A stretch of 25,220 nucleotides of DNA from an uncultured Collinsella sp. (GCA_900545615.1 UQZM01000029.1:1-25220), one strand, 5' to 3'; numbered from the stretch's first letter, positions 8,846 through 16,064 are shown. Numbers and translations are program-made. Notes: generated from the letters alone by a model not told the origin.

Positions 8846-8890
8846 AAATAAGAAAGCCGCCCATCGCAAAAATGGGCGGCCTTCTTATTT
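8846..8890. terminator. Bidirectional terminator, holin-family gene / Rrf2 gene
   Basis: A 19-bp stem with one mismatch (AAATAAGAAAGCCGCCCAT and its complement) closes a small A-rich loop. GC-rich at its top and A/T-rich at its base, it can end transcription from either of the two convergent genes that flank it. Confidence 0.9.
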
Positions 8891-8953
8891 GCCAAGTCTC
8901 AGAGGGCAAGAAAATCTACCATTTCCACCCCGTCCCCACATGGCAGGCGTGGG

Positions 8954-9382
8954 TTAGATGACGTAATCGTAGCCTTCGCTGGGGGCGACGAGCGCATCGA
9001 GCGTCACACCGTCGAGGTAGTCGTTGATAAGCTTGTCCAGGTTCTTCCACACGTCGAGCGTGGGGCACTCATCAGATCGCGAGCAACCCTTGCAGTCGCC
9101 ATCCAGACAGGCGACCGGCGCCAGACTGCCCTCGGTCAGGCGCAGGATCTCGCCCACCGTGTACTGCTCGGGCGGGCGCGTGAGCACGTAGCCGCCGCCC
9201 TTGCCGCGCATACCCGAGAGCATATTGGCGCGCACGAGCGTCGCCAGAATATTCTCGAGGTACTTCTCCGAAATACCCTGACGTGCCGCAATCTCTTTAA
9301 GCGGGATGCGACCGGCCGCTTGGTGCTCGGCCAGATCGACCATAACGCGCAGGGCATATCTGCCCTTAGTAGAAACCAACAT
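8954..9382 (-). CDS. Rrf2-family (IscR/CymR-type) regulator
   Basis: This 142-residue DNA-binding protein opens with MLVSTKGRYALRVMVDLA and has a winged helix-turn-helix: LKEIAARQGISEKYLENIL (28-46) as the recognition unit and GMRGKGGGYVL (57-67) as the wing. Four cysteines, C92, C97, C100 and C106, occupy the loop where IscR and relatives bind an iron-sulfur cluster, so it may sense iron-sulfur status, oxidation or nitrosative stress. It is transcribed away from cysK, with about 250 bp between them, so it most likely controls cysK (and perhaps mnmA) as well as itself; the CymR regulators of cysteine metabolism are in this family. AAAGG lies upstream of the ATG. Which sub-family, IscR-like or CymR-like, cannot be settled from sequence alone, though the cysteines favour an iron-sulfur form. 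Confidence 0.93.
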   Translation of the reverse strand: MLVSTKGRYALRVMVDLAEHQAAGRIPLKEIAARQGISEKYLENILATLVRANMLSGMRGKGGGYVLTRPPEQYTVGEILRLTEGSLAPVACLDGDCKGCSRSDECPTLDVWKNLDKLINDYLDGVTLDALVAPSEGYDYVI

Positions 9383-9418
9383 ATATAGTGCTGCCTTTCG
9401 GTCTTTTAGTTCGTTGAA

Positions 9419-9446
9419 ATTCTAGCCGAAAAATTGGCTTTGAAAA
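9419..9446 (-). promoter_or_regulatory. Candidate promoter of the Rrf2 gene with an internal inverted repeat
   Basis: On the minus strand TTTTCA (9441-9446), a 16-bp spacer and TAGAAT (9419-9424) form a reasonable promoter. AGCC and GGCT (9424-9427 and 9436-9439) form an inverted repeat inside the spacer, a possible autorepression site. Confidence 0.5.
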
Positions 9447-9477
9447 TACCCGTTCCGGTCAAGATGGTTAATCAACT

Positions 9478-9528
9478 TGCAATAAACTCCTATTTCCTAT
9501 TGCATTACTAGGCTTTAGTGTCTAGTAT
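9478..9528 (+). promoter_or_regulatory. Candidate cysK promoter and overlapping operators
   Basis: TTGCAT (9500-9505), a 17-bp spacer and TAGTAT (9523-9528) give a good promoter for cysK. Two perfect inverted repeats overlap it: TGCAATA/TATTGCA (9478-9484 and 9498-9504), covering the -35, and TACTAG/CTAGTA (9506-9511 and 9522-9527), spanning from the -35 to the -10. A dimeric regulator bound there would block polymerase, which fits the divergent Rrf2 gene as the likely partner. Confidence 0.6.
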
Positions 9529-9635
9529 GCTTCCCAACAGCAAAACGAACAACCTATAAGGTTTGTGGGTTTCGCTGCTACACACACCGTAAAGCCACAC
9601 GGTATCCAGTCATTTGAACACTTTGGAGGTTCACC

Positions 9636-10574
9636 ATGAGCAATGTTTACACGTCCATCGACCAGCTTATCGGCCACACCCCGCTTCTGGAGCTCACCCA
9701 CTTTGAGGCCGACGAGGACCTCAAGGCCCGCGTGCTCGTCAAACTGGAATACTTCAACCCCGCCGGGTCCGTTAAAGACCGCGTCGCCAAGAACATGATT
9801 GACGAGGCCGAGAAGGCCGGCAAGCTCGTGCGTGGCGGCGACTACACCATCATCGAGCCCACGAGCGGCAACACCGGCGTCGGCATCGCCTCGGTGGCGG
9901 CGGCCCGCGGCTACAAGGTGATCATCACCATGCCCGAGACCATGTCCGTCGAGCGCCGCAAGCTGATGCAGGCATACGGTGCGCAGCTCGTGCTCACCGA
10001 CGGCTCCAAGGGCATGAAGGGCGCTATCGCCAAGGCGGAGGAGCTGCAGAAGGAGACTCCCAACAGCATCATCGCCGGCCAGTTTGTGAACCCCGCCAAC
10101 CCCGCCATCCACAAGGCCACGACCGGCCCCGAGATCTGGGATGACACCGACGGCAAGGTCGACATCTTCGTCGCCGGCGTTGGCACCGGCGGCACCGTGA
10201 CCGGCGTGGGCGAGTTCCTCAAGGAGCAAAACCCCGAGATTCAGGTCGTCGCCGTCGAGCCCGCCACCTCCCCGGTGCTCTCCAAGGGCCAGGCCGGCCC
10301 GCACAAGATCCAGGGTATCGGCGCCGGCTTTGTGCCGGACGTCCTCGACACCCAGGTCTATGACGAGATCATCCCCGTCGAGAACGACGACGCCTTTGCC
10401 ACCGGCCGCGCCGTGGGCCACAAGGAGGGCGTGCTCGTGGGCATTTCATCCGGCGCCGCCGTGTGGGCCGCACTGCAGCTGGCCAAGCGTCCCGAGAACG
10501 AGGGCAAGACCATCGTGGCGCTGCTCGCTGACACCGGCGAGCGCTACCTGTCCACGGCGCTTTTCCAGGACTAG
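9636..10574 (+). CDS. cysK: Cysteine synthase A (O-acetylserine sulfhydrylase)
   Basis: This 312-residue PLP enzyme makes L-cysteine from O-acetylserine and sulfide in the cytoplasm. The PLP lysine is K47 in NPAGSVKDR, the substrate loop is EPTSGNTG (74-81), and the phosphate-binding loop GVGTGGTVTG is present, all in the expected order and spacing. Length is standard and no residues are missing. GGAGG lies seven bases before the ATG in a leader of about 100 nt that also holds small inverted repeats (AACC/GGTT near 9553-9566 and ACCG/CGGT near 9586-9604). It is the first gene after the divergent Rrf2-type regulator and is followed by a strong terminator before mnmA. CysK and CysM-like enzymes are hard to separate, but the sequence is closest to CysK as I know it. 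Confidence 0.95.
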   Translation: MSNVYTSIDQLIGHTPLLELTHFEADEDLKARVLVKLEYFNPAGSVKDRVAKNMIDEAEKAGKLVRGGDYTIIEPTSGNTGVGIASVAAARGYKVIITMPETMSVERRKLMQAYGAQLVLTDGSKGMKGAIAKAEELQKETPNSIIAGQFVNPANPAIHKATTGPEIWDDTDGKVDIFVAGVGTGGTVTGVGEFLKEQNPEIQVVAVEPATSPVLSKGQAGPHKIQGIGAGFVPDVLDTQVYDEIIPVENDDAFATGRAVGHKEGVLVGISSGAAVWAALQLAKRPENEGKTIVALLADTGERYLSTALFQD

Positions 10575-10677
10575 GGCCCACTGCCAAGCCGATGAGCTCA
10601 AGGCACGCCGGTTTCTCCTCTCTTCTGGCGACCTGAGCCCATCTCGTTAGGGCGTCCCACGAAGCACCCGAACTTGT

Positions 10678-10683
10678 TACAAT
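10678..10683 (+). promoter_or_regulatory. Possible -10 element for mnmA
   Basis: TACAAT lies just before the terminator hairpin at 10688, so transcription would start inside its left arm and the hairpin could not fold on the mnmA transcript. No good -35 is visible at the usual distance, which keeps this tentative. A near-identical TTACAAT stands before the ygiQ-type gene. Confidence 0.35.
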
Positions 10684-10687
10684 GTCT

Positions 10688-10726
10688 GCGGCGCGGAACC
10701 AGCCTCCCGCGCCGCTTTTCTTTTTT
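10688..10726 (+). terminator. Rho-independent terminator between cysK and mnmA
   Basis: A perfect nine-bp GC stem (GCGGCGCGG with CCGCGCCGC), a ten-base loop, then TTTTCTTTTTT. It would end the cysK transcript about 110 bases after the stop codon and lies about 30 bases before the mnmA start. Confidence 0.88.
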
Positions 10727-10755
10727 GGCCGCATGCCACCAAGGAGAACCTCCCC

Positions 10756-11856
10756 ATGCACAACAAGCGCGTGCTCGTCGCCATGAGCGGCGGCGTCGAT
10801 TCCAGCGTGACCGCGTACCTGCTCAAAAGCCAGGGCTACGAATGCGTCGGCGCCACCATGCGCCTCACCTGCCCCGCGCCCGATCCCGTCACGGGCATGA
10901 GCAAAGTCGACCGCGACATCGCCGACGCGAAGGCCGTTGCCGAGCGGCTAGGGATGCCCCACCACGTGCTCGACCTGCAGCAGACGTTCGACCGCAGCGT
11001 GATCGAGCGCTTTGTGACCGCCTACCAGGAAGGGCTAACGCCCAATCCGTGCATCATCTGCAACCGCCACATTAAGTTTGGCGCGCTGCTGGACGCTGCG
11101 CTAAATATGGGCTGCGACTATATCGCCACGGGCCATTACGCCAAGACGAGCCAAGCGCCCGACGGCACCTGGCAGCTGCACCGCGGCGAAGATCCCAAAA
11201 AGGACCAAAGCTACTTTTTGTATTCGCTTACGCAAGAACGCCTCACGCACACGATCTTTCCGCTGGCGGGCCTGGATAAGGAACGCGACGTGCGCCGCAT
11301 TGCCGCCGAGCAGGGCTTTGCCAACGCCAAGAAGGCCGAAAGCGAGGACATCTGCTTTATTCCCGACGGCGACTACGCAGGCTATATCGAGCGCCGCTGC
11401 GGGCGCCCCGCCGCACCGGGCGACATCGTATGGCGCGACGGCAGCGTGGTTGGGCGCCACAACGGCGCGCTGCGCTATACCATCGGCCAGCGCAAGGGCC
11501 TGGGCGTCGCAATGGCACATCCCGTGTACGTGACGGGCGTCGACGCCGCCAACAACACCGTGCATCTGGGCGAAGCCGAGGACCTGACGGCCACCGCGCT
11601 CACGGCCAACGACTGGATCTGGAGCGCCCCTGCCGCGCGCATGGAGGCCGAGCTTGACGCCGGCGGCATTCGCGTGGGCGCCAAATACCGCTACCGTCAA
11701 AAGGACCAGGCAGCAACCCTTACACGTGGCGCCGACGGGCAAATGCTGCTGACTTTTGACGAGCCGCAGCGAGCCATCGCCCCCGGCCAGGCAGTCGTTA
11801 TCTACCGCGGCGACGTCGTCTTGGGTGGCGGCACCGTTACGGCAGCTATCAAGTAG
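10756..11856 (+). CDS. mnmA: tRNA 2-thiouridylase MnmA
   Basis: This 366-residue enzyme adds the 2-thio group to U34 of Lys, Glu and Gln tRNAs using ATP and a relayed persulfide. It shows the PP-loop SGGVDSS (11-17), the catalytic NPCIICN with C99, and the second catalytic cysteine C200 in SEDICFIP, with the MnmA-typical GHYAK and KDQSYFLY segments between. The C-terminal beta-barrel region follows. Length is normal. AAGGAG sits upstream of the ATG. Its position after the Rrf2-cysK block suggests a shared sulfur theme, although the usual partner, a cysteine desulfurase (NifS/IscS), is not in the window and must be encoded elsewhere. Its stop codon is only eight bases from that of the convergent HipA-type gene. 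Confidence 0.96.
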   Translation: MHNKRVLVAMSGGVDSSVTAYLLKSQGYECVGATMRLTCPAPDPVTGMSKVDRDIADAKAVAERLGMPHHVLDLQQTFDRSVIERFVTAYQEGLTPNPCIICNRHIKFGALLDAALNMGCDYIATGHYAKTSQAPDGTWQLHRGEDPKKDQSYFLYSLTQERLTHTIFPLAGLDKERDVRRIAAEQGFANAKKAESEDICFIPDGDYAGYIERRCGRPAAPGDIVWRDGSVVGRHNGALRYTIGQRKGLGVAMAHPVYVTGVDAANNTVHLGEAEDLTATALTANDWIWSAPAARMEAELDAGGIRVGAKYRYRQKDQAATLTRGADGQMLLTFDEPQRAIAPGQAVVIYRGDVVLGGGTVTAAIK

Positions 11857-11864
11857 CCGCGGGA

Positions 11865-13238
11865 TTATCGCCGCACGTATCGAAGCACTTCAACAGCGGC
11901 ATTCACCTCGACAACGCGACGCTCCAGGCCGCGGCGAATGGACTCGAGCCGTCCCTCCGCCGTGGCCCACTTGCTCTGCGAAAGGATCTCAATCGCCTCA
12001 CCAACAAATCCGTCGAGTCGCGATGAATCGAACCAATCGAGCGAGTCGGCAAGCGCCAGCTGGACGGAAGGGTCGGGCCCAAACGGCTTAGCGGCAAACC
12101 CAAACTCCCCAGCTGCGAGCGCGGCAGTTGGTACGTTGTACCACAGGCAGTTGCCGCTATCGAACAGCGGAGCAGGTTTTATCTCCAGGGTGTCGACATT
12201 GCGGATGATGCCGAAGTTTCGCCAATGGCGGTCGCTGTTGGCCAAAAGGGCATCGCAAACGATCATCTGCGACATAGACCTTCTCACAGCGGTCTCGTCT
12301 GCTCCATGCTTACCAAGGAATCGGCAGTACCGGTCGTACGTCGAGCTTCCTCGCTGGCCTCCAAGGGCGTTCTTAACGTAAACAGCCGGAACATATTCCT
12401 CGCGGCCGTCAAGAAAATCCTCGCACAGGCACACGGGGCCATTGAACATGCGCTCAACCGCGTAAGGAACAAACTCCCCCTTGGAAAGCAAGCGGCGATG
12501 CAGAGCCGTTGCAACCGCCTCGTTAAAGGGCCGTTGGTCGTCCACGCCGCATCCCTTGACCAGAACGCGAGCGCCGTTGCGAATCATCCACGATTTAGGA
12601 AGCTCGCCCTCGGATGTGTTGTCGGGATTTTTAAGACCGATGCCCTCCAGCCAACCCGAACGCCCCTCGGGCGTCGACCGCTCAAATTCATTCTCGAAGT
12701 AATTGAGGTTTCGCCATTCGAGCTCATCGCATTCTGCCGGTCGCAGCCAATAGCAATCCGAAAGCGAGAGACCCAGGCACTGAACCGGCACCTCAGCGCC
12801 GTTGACAATCCCCAGCTCGCGGTAGCGCGAGATAAGCCCAGGGCGAACATCGGGCACCAATCGATGCCCCCACCACGCGTTGAGCTCCCGCTTATTCACC
12901 GTTGGAGAAGAGCTCGAGCACGTGCCAAACGGCATTCGTTGCGCATCGAGGACCTCCGCGATTTCGAAGGGAAACTCGCGCATCGTATCAAATGAGACAT
13001 GCGCGACCTCATGGTCGGCCGACATCAGCGTAAACTTGCGCCCCACATCGGCTGCAGGACGGCGTCCTCGTTTGCGGACCTTTTGATAGGCGATCGCAGA
13101 ATTGTACTCGACCATCTTCCGGCCGCCCACAATATCGCACACAAGCGTCCCCGATGCGGAAAGTTGCGATATGCGGGCTTTCGTAACGCCCAACAGGCGG
13201 GCGGCATCACCCATAGTTAAGTAGTCAGATGTATCCAT
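11865..13238 (-). CDS. HipA-fold kinase with N-terminal helix-turn-helix
   Basis: This 457-residue protein appears to join a DNA-binding domain to a HipA-like protein kinase. Residues about 6-50 (YLTMGDAARLLGVTKARISQL) resemble an excisionase/MerR-type helix-turn-helix. A middle region contains LGLSLSDCYWLRP (155-167). The kinase part shows a possible ATP-lysine in VLVKG (K228), a conserved-looking NEAVATALHRRL (239-250), a catalytic loop DALLANSDRHWRNFG (329-343; D336, H338, N341) and a metal-binding PLFDSG (D360). HipA kinases phosphorylate targets such as glutamyl-tRNA synthetase and are usually paired with a separate HipB repressor; no such gene is adjacent. Here the fused domain might replace HipB. 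It is somewhat less GC-rich than its neighbours, hinting at acquisition. The kinase call is fairly firm; toxin activity is inference. Confidence 0.75.
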   Translation of the reverse strand: MDTSDYLTMGDAARLLGVTKARISQLSASGTLVCDIVGGRKMVEYNSAIAYQKVRKRGRRPAADVGRKFTLMSADHEVAHVSFDTMREFPFEIAEVLDAQRMPFGTCSSSSPTVNKRELNAWWGHRLVPDVRPGLISRYRELGIVNGAEVPVQCLGLSLSDCYWLRPAECDELEWRNLNYFENEFERSTPEGRSGWLEGIGLKNPDNTSEGELPKSWMIRNGARVLVKGCGVDDQRPFNEAVATALHRRLLSKGEFVPYAVERMFNGPVCLCEDFLDGREEYVPAVYVKNALGGQRGSSTYDRYCRFLGKHGADETAVRRSMSQMIVCDALLANSDRHWRNFGIIRNVDTLEIKPAPLFDSGNCLWYNVPTAALAAGEFGFAAKPFGPDPSVQLALADSLDWFDSSRLDGFVGEAIEILSQSKWATAEGRLESIRRGLERRVVEVNAAVEVLRYVRR

Positions 13239-13280
13239 ATGCCGTATTACCTCGTTAAGTAATTTACGCTTTAGTTAATA
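13216..13280. promoter_or_regulatory. Repeated GTTAAGTA motif at the hipA-like promoter
   Basis: GTTAAGTA occurs at 13216-13223 (inside the first codons) and 13254-13261, with a shortened GTTAATA at 13274-13280. They straddle the start codon in an AT-rich control region and are plausible binding sites for the gene's own helix-turn-helix domain. The promoter itself probably lies in the AT-rich 13262-13310 stretch, where I see no single clear -35/-10 pair. Confidence 0.4.
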
Positions 13281-13316
13281 GATTACATACATCATAATAC
13301 TAAACGTCCTAAAGCG

Positions 13317-13342
13317 AAAAAAGGCCCGAGAAATCGGGCCTT
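13317..13342 (-). terminator. Rho-independent terminator of the M42 peptidase gene
   Basis: On the minus strand AAGGCCCGA and TCGGGCCTT form a perfect nine-bp stem with a TTTC loop, followed by TTTTTTCGC. It begins about 34 bases after the stop codon. Confidence 0.92.
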
Positions 13343-13375
13343 AGCGATTGGTCAACTGAGTCGCAAGCTGCTCCC

Positions 13376-14404
13376 CTAGCGCTGCACGTAGGCGCGGACG
13401 AGCTCGTAGGTGTTGCGCACGCCGTCGATGTGGCTGCGCTCGTAGTTGTGGCTCGCGTACACGCCGGGGCCGATCAGGCCATGGCGAATGTCGTAACCGG
13501 CCGAAAGCGCGGCCTCGACGTCGGAACCGTAATGCGGGTACACGTCGATGGCGTAATCGAGCTCCAACTCGCGCGCGATATTAGACAGCGTGGTCACCAG
13601 GTCGTAGTTGTAGGGGCCGCCCGAATCCTTGGCGCAAATCGACACCATGCGCTCGGTGCAGCCCAGGTCGTCGCCCACGCAACCCATGTCAACGCTGATC
13701 ATCTCGCGCGTGTCGGCCGGCACAAAGGCGCCGCCGTGGCCGACCTCCTCGTACACGGTAAAGAGCAACGACACCTTGCGCGAAAGCGTTACCTCGCCGG
13801 CAGCGACAGCACGCGCCAGGCCCAGCAGAATCGCCGCAGACAGCTTGTCGTCCAAGAAGCGACTCTTGATATAGCCACTCTCCGTCACCGTGGTGCGCGG
13901 ATCCATGGCAATGATATCGCCAGTCTGAATACCCAGCTCAAGCACATCGTCCTTGCTGTCGACGTTCTCGTCGAGCAAGATCTCCATGTTCTTCTCGATG
14001 GTCTTGACCGGCTCATCGGCCACATGCGCCGAAGGCTCGGTGTTGAGGACCACACCCGTATAGACATTGCCGTCGCGCGTGTAGACAGTGCAGTTCTCAC
14101 CATCGGCCGTAGACCACTGATGCCCGCCGAGGGTCGTGGGGCGCAGGCGACCATTGTCCTTAATGGAACGCACCATGGCGCCCAGGGTATCGACATGGCT
14201 CGCCAACACGAGCGGCTCACCCTCACCACCAAGCCCAACGAGCACATTGCCCTTATTGGAGCGCTCGGGCCCAAAGCCCATATCGCGCAACGTCTCCATC
14301 AGATAATCAGTCGCCGCACGGGTATAGCCTGTAGGCGAAGCAATAGAAGTCAGCGCCTTCAACTGGTCAGTAATATAGGAGAGCGTAGAATCCATCTTGG
14401 ACAC
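13376..14404 (-). CDS. M42-family metallo-aminopeptidase
   Basis: This 342-residue cytoplasmic peptidase has the M42 layout of glutamyl/deblocking aminopeptidases. Using the GTG start, the likely metal and catalytic residues are H70 (LASHVDTLG), D185 (FLDDKLSA), E219 and E220 (YEEVGHGG), D239 (SVDMG), and H319 or H325 in ASHNYERSHIDG. Such enzymes remove N-terminal residues from peptides and act as large complexes. The GTG at 14404 is chosen because AAAGGGTGA stands five bases upstream; an ATG three codons later (14395) is the main alternative. The reading frame opens to 14461, but the extra 19 codons lack a ribosome site. It lies alone between a terminator and a 132-nt palindrome. Confidence 0.9.
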   Translation of the reverse strand: MSKMDSTLSYITDQLKALTSIASPTGYTRAATDYLMETLRDMGFGPERSNKGNVLVGLGGEGEPLVLASHVDTLGAMVRSIKDNGRLRPTTLGGHQWSTADGENCTVYTRDGNVYTGVVLNTEPSAHVADEPVKTIEKNMEILLDENVDSKDDVLELGIQTGDIIAMDPRTTVTESGYIKSRFLDDKLSAAILLGLARAVAAGEVTLSRKVSLLFTVYEEVGHGGAFVPADTREMISVDMGCVGDDLGCTERMVSICAKDSGGPYNYDLVTTLSNIARELELDYAIDVYPHYGSDVEAALSAGYDIRHGLIGPGVYASHNYERSHIDGVRNTYELVRAYVQR

Positions 14405-14523
14405 CAAAGTCACCCTTTCATATCGAATTAAACCCACAACAACGATACCACCGCGAACCATCTTTTTACCTAGCGAGATGACCCATTGAGTTCTTCAGAA
14501 CTGCGCCCGCCACGATAACGAGC

Positions 14524-14655
14524 CGGCGGGCCCCCTGCCCGTTAGCCCCACAATCTTTCCGCAGGACGGAGGAAGCCCCCGCCGCACGAAGTGCGCAGCG
14601 GGGGCTTCCGACATGTCCGAGGACGATTGTGGGGCTAACGGGCAGGGGCCCGCCG
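14524..14655. repeat. 132-nt nested palindrome after fucO
   Basis: Outer arms of about 31 bp (14524-14555 and 14625-14655) match with a single extra C. Inside them a second hairpin (14571-14609, GGAAGCCCCCGC and complement) is topped by GCAC-GAA-GTGC. The whole unit folds into one long GC-rich rod with an internal loop. It starts seven bases beyond the fucO stop and ends about 120 bases before the M42 gene. No U-tract follows, so it is not a standard terminator; a dispersed palindromic or MITE-like element is more likely. Confidence 0.85.
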
Positions 14656-14662
14656 AACCAAG

Positions 14663-15829
14663 TTAGGCAGCCGGGCAGATCTTCTTGAAGAGCTCGATGA
14701 CGTCGTCGAGCGTCGCCTCGCGCGGGTTGCCCGGGAAGCAGGCGTCGGCCATGGCGTCCTTGGCCAGGACCTCGATCTCGTCGGCCTTCATGGCCTCGCA
14801 GACGTGCGGGATGTTCACGTCGGCGGAAAGCTGCTTGACGGCGGCGATAGCGGCGTCGGCGGCCTCGTCGGTGCTCATGCCCGTGGTGTCAACGCCCATG
14901 GCAACGGCAACCTTGGCCAGGCGCTCGGCGCAAACCGGCTTGTTGAACTCCATGGCGATCGGCAGCAGCATGGCGCAAGCGACGCCGTGCGGGGTGTCGT
15001 AGTGAGCGGACAGCGTGTGAGCCATGGCGTGGTCGATGCCCAGGCCAACATTGGAGAAGCCCATGCCGGCGACATACTGGCCAAGAGCCATGCCCTCGCG
15101 GCCGGAGCCGGGCTGACCGGACTTGGCCTCGGCGACAGAGTCGCGCAGGTTCTCGCTGATCAGCTTAATGGCCTCAAAGTGGAACATGTCGGAGAGCTCC
15201 CAAGCGCCCTTGGTGGTGTAGCCCTCGATGGCGTGGGTCAGAGCGTCCATGCCAGTGGAAGCGGTCAGGCCGGCGGGCATGGAAGCCATCATGTCGGGAT
15301 CGACGACGGCGACCTCGGGGGCGTCGTTGGTGTCAACGCACACGAACTTGCGGACCTTCTCGGGGTCAGTGATGACGTAGTTGATGGTCACCTCGGCGGC
15401 GGTACCGGCGGTCGTCGGCACGGCGATGGTGAACACGGCATGGTTCTTAGTGGGAGCAACGCCCTCGAGGCTGCGGACATCGGCGAACTCGGGGTTGTTG
15501 ATGATGATGCCGATAGCCTTGGCGGTATCCATGGAGGAGCCACCACCGATAGTCACGATAGCGTCAGCCTCGGCGGCCTTGAAGGCCTCGACGCCGTCCT
15601 TGACGTTCTGGATAGTGGGGTTGGGCTTGATCTCGGAGTAGAGGCTCCAAGCGATGCCGGCGGCGTCGAGCTCGTCGGTCACCTTAGCGGTAACGCCAAA
15701 CTTAACCAGATCGGGGTCGGAGCAGACGAAGATCTTCTTGTAGCCGCGACGCTGGAGCTCGCCGGGGATCTCCTTGATGGCGCCGGAACCATGATAAGAG
15801 ATGGTATTGAGAACGAAACGATTAGCCAT
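14663..15829 (-). CDS. fucO: Lactaldehyde reductase (iron-dependent alcohol dehydrogenase)
   Basis: This 388-residue group III alcohol dehydrogenase resembles E. coli FucO closely from memory, with shared stretches such as NNPEFADVRSLEG, PTTAGTAAEVTINYVITD and MALGQYVAGMGFSNVGLG. FucO reduces L-lactaldehyde to 1,2-propanediol with NADH, regenerating NAD+ during fucose or rhamnose fermentation. The NAD motif is GGGSSMDTAKAIG (95-107) and the metal ligands are D195, H199, H267 and H281. Length is normal. GGGAGG lies before the ATG, and the leader carries a seven-bp hairpin. No fucose kinase, isomerase or aldolase is adjacent, so the gene stands alone. Other propanediol-type dehydrogenases share this fold, but the similarity favours FucO. 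Confidence 0.92.
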   Translation of the reverse strand: MANRFVLNTISYHGSGAIKEIPGELQRRGYKKIFVCSDPDLVKFGVTAKVTDELDAAGIAWSLYSEIKPNPTIQNVKDGVEAFKAAEADAIVTIGGGSSMDTAKAIGIIINNPEFADVRSLEGVAPTKNHAVFTIAVPTTAGTAAEVTINYVITDPEKVRKFVCVDTNDAPEVAVVDPDMMASMPAGLTASTGMDALTHAIEGYTTKGAWELSDMFHFEAIKLISENLRDSVAEAKSGQPGSGREGMALGQYVAGMGFSNVGLGIDHAMAHTLSAHYDTPHGVACAMLLPIAMEFNKPVCAERLAKVAVAMGVDTTGMSTDEAADAAIAAVKQLSADVNIPHVCEAMKADEIEVLAKDAMADACFPGNPREATLDDVIELFKKICPAA

Positions 15830-15848
15830 TGATAGCCTCCCATCGTGT

Positions 15849-15871
15849 GCGGGGCACCCATTACGCCCCGC
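15849..15871. promoter_or_regulatory. Hairpin in the fucO leader
   Basis: GCGGGGC and GCCCCGC form a perfect seven-bp stem with a nine-base loop, ending about 20 bases before the fucO start codon and just upstream of its GGGAGG site. It may stabilise the mRNA 5' end or affect ribosome access. Confidence 0.55.
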
Positions 15872-15888
15872 GCTATAAGTCCCATCCT

Positions 15889-15939
15889 AACGCTTTTGAA
15901 ACAAAAAACGCGTGAGAACGTCAAAGGTGTTAAAGCGTT
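15889..15939. promoter_or_regulatory. Candidate fucO operator region
   Basis: AACGCTTT (15889-15896) and AAAGCGTT (15932-15939) form a perfect inverted repeat upstream of fucO. Each is flanked by TTGAAAC/GTTTCAA-like sequence, reminiscent of LacI/CcpA-type half-sites. A weak promoter (TTTCAA, 17 bp, TTATAG on the minus strand) would overlap the inner half. No regulator gene is adjacent, so a global catabolite regulator is possible. Confidence 0.4.
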
Positions 15940-16064
15940 TCAACGGAATAACGGAGCCCTAGTCCTTCCCTCCCGACAGCAGCGAAGGCTAGATTATAGG
16001 AGCAATCGCCCAAAGAATACGACCGACTCAGTCTATAAATTGTTTCTGTTTTAGCAATATATGT
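15940..16064. other. Gap between the fucO control region and the AT-rich islet
   Basis: Part of the 412-base gap between fucO and the next gene. I see no coding potential, terminator or clear repeat in this stretch; base composition becomes visibly AT-rich from about 16020. Confidence 0.4.

Noticed and set aside
9522..10421. A 299-codon open frame opposite cysK
   Set aside because: It covers the cysK promoter and coding region in reverse, with low-complexity sequence and no start signals.
14405..14461. Longer N-terminus for the M42 peptidase
   Set aside because: No ribosome site precedes the upstream start; AAAGGGTGA fits the GTG at 14404.
14804..15832. A 342-codon open frame opposite fucO
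   Set aside because: It is fully antisense to a well-conserved enzyme, and its Gly/Val/Asp/His-rich composition is a by-product of the other strand's codon bias.
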